DNA of 64,000 nucleotides from Cardiocondyla obscurior (lineage: Eukaryota > Arthropoda > Insecta > Hymenoptera > Formicidae), in contig NC_091885.1 of the NCBI RefSeq assembly GCF_019399895.1, positions 2,702,501 through 2,766,500 of the forward strand. The letters run 5' to 3'. Shown here one piece after another: positions 63,965 through 64,000 of this stretch. Below the pieces are notes generated by a model that was not told where the DNA came from, did not search any database, and saw only the letters and a list, made by a program, of their open reading frames with translations. Position 1 is the stretch's first letter; each line of letters opens with the position of its first letter. The translations under genes and the position numbers were made by a program.

Positions 63965-64000
63965 CTAAAAAAAGAAAAAATTAAATAAGAAAGTAATATA

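Noticed and set aside
1..64000. CRISPR arrays, bacterial operons, prophage or integrated virus
   Set aside because: The window is eukaryotic nuclear DNA. No direct-repeat array, viral gene or prokaryotic gene cluster is present.

Overview
This looks like nuclear DNA from an insect, most likely a hymenopteran and plausibly an ant. The genes are interrupted by short AT-rich introns with GT-AG junctions. CpG-rich blocks alternate with very AT-rich blocks, and there is a hAT-type MITE. The proteins are recognisable metazoan ones: UBXN6, the SEC14-like protein retm, Rab39, Ars2 and LDL-receptor class A repeats. The species itself is inference.

Layout. 0-13 kb: mostly noncoding, CpG-rich sequence with one divergent seven-transmembrane receptor-like gene (2.8-4.0 kb, +), a TATA/CCAAT promoter-like spot near 5.55 kb and a CpG-rich promoter-like block at 10.5-11.2 kb. 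13.5-15.8 kb: two tightly packed minus-strand genes, UBXN6 and a small one-TM protein. 16.4-21.2 kb: retm on the plus strand, with a CCAAT/CRE-containing shared promoter between it and the minus pair. 23.8-27.1 kb: an F-box protein joined to an actin-related fold, with a 605-bp palindromic hAT MITE in an intron. 31.1-32.7 kb: Rab39 (-). 36-59 kb: a large plus-strand gene for a type II membrane protein with four LDLa repeats. Its introns carry a U1 snRNA gene (+) and, if the inferred first exon at 36.0 kb is right, an antisense tRNA-Ala(UGC) and a cluster of minus-strand exon-like modules at 47.4-48.2 kb. 61.1 kb to the right edge: the C-terminal two thirds of Ars2 (-), which runs out of the window.

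The genes do not form one pathway. Two are RNA-processing components (U1 snRNA; Ars2, which acts with the cap-binding complex). Three act on membranes and protein traffic (Rab39, retm, UBXN6/p97). Exon coordinates were read by hand from splice consensus and reading-frame phase. For the six main genes and the receptor, every exon joins in phase and the totals are whole codons.

The least explained item is a set of three related exon-like modules on the minus strand (23.4-23.6, 47.4-47.6 and 48.1 kb). Their splice signals are conserved and they can encode a short Arg/Ser-rich reading frame. I do not recognise the gene they belong to.
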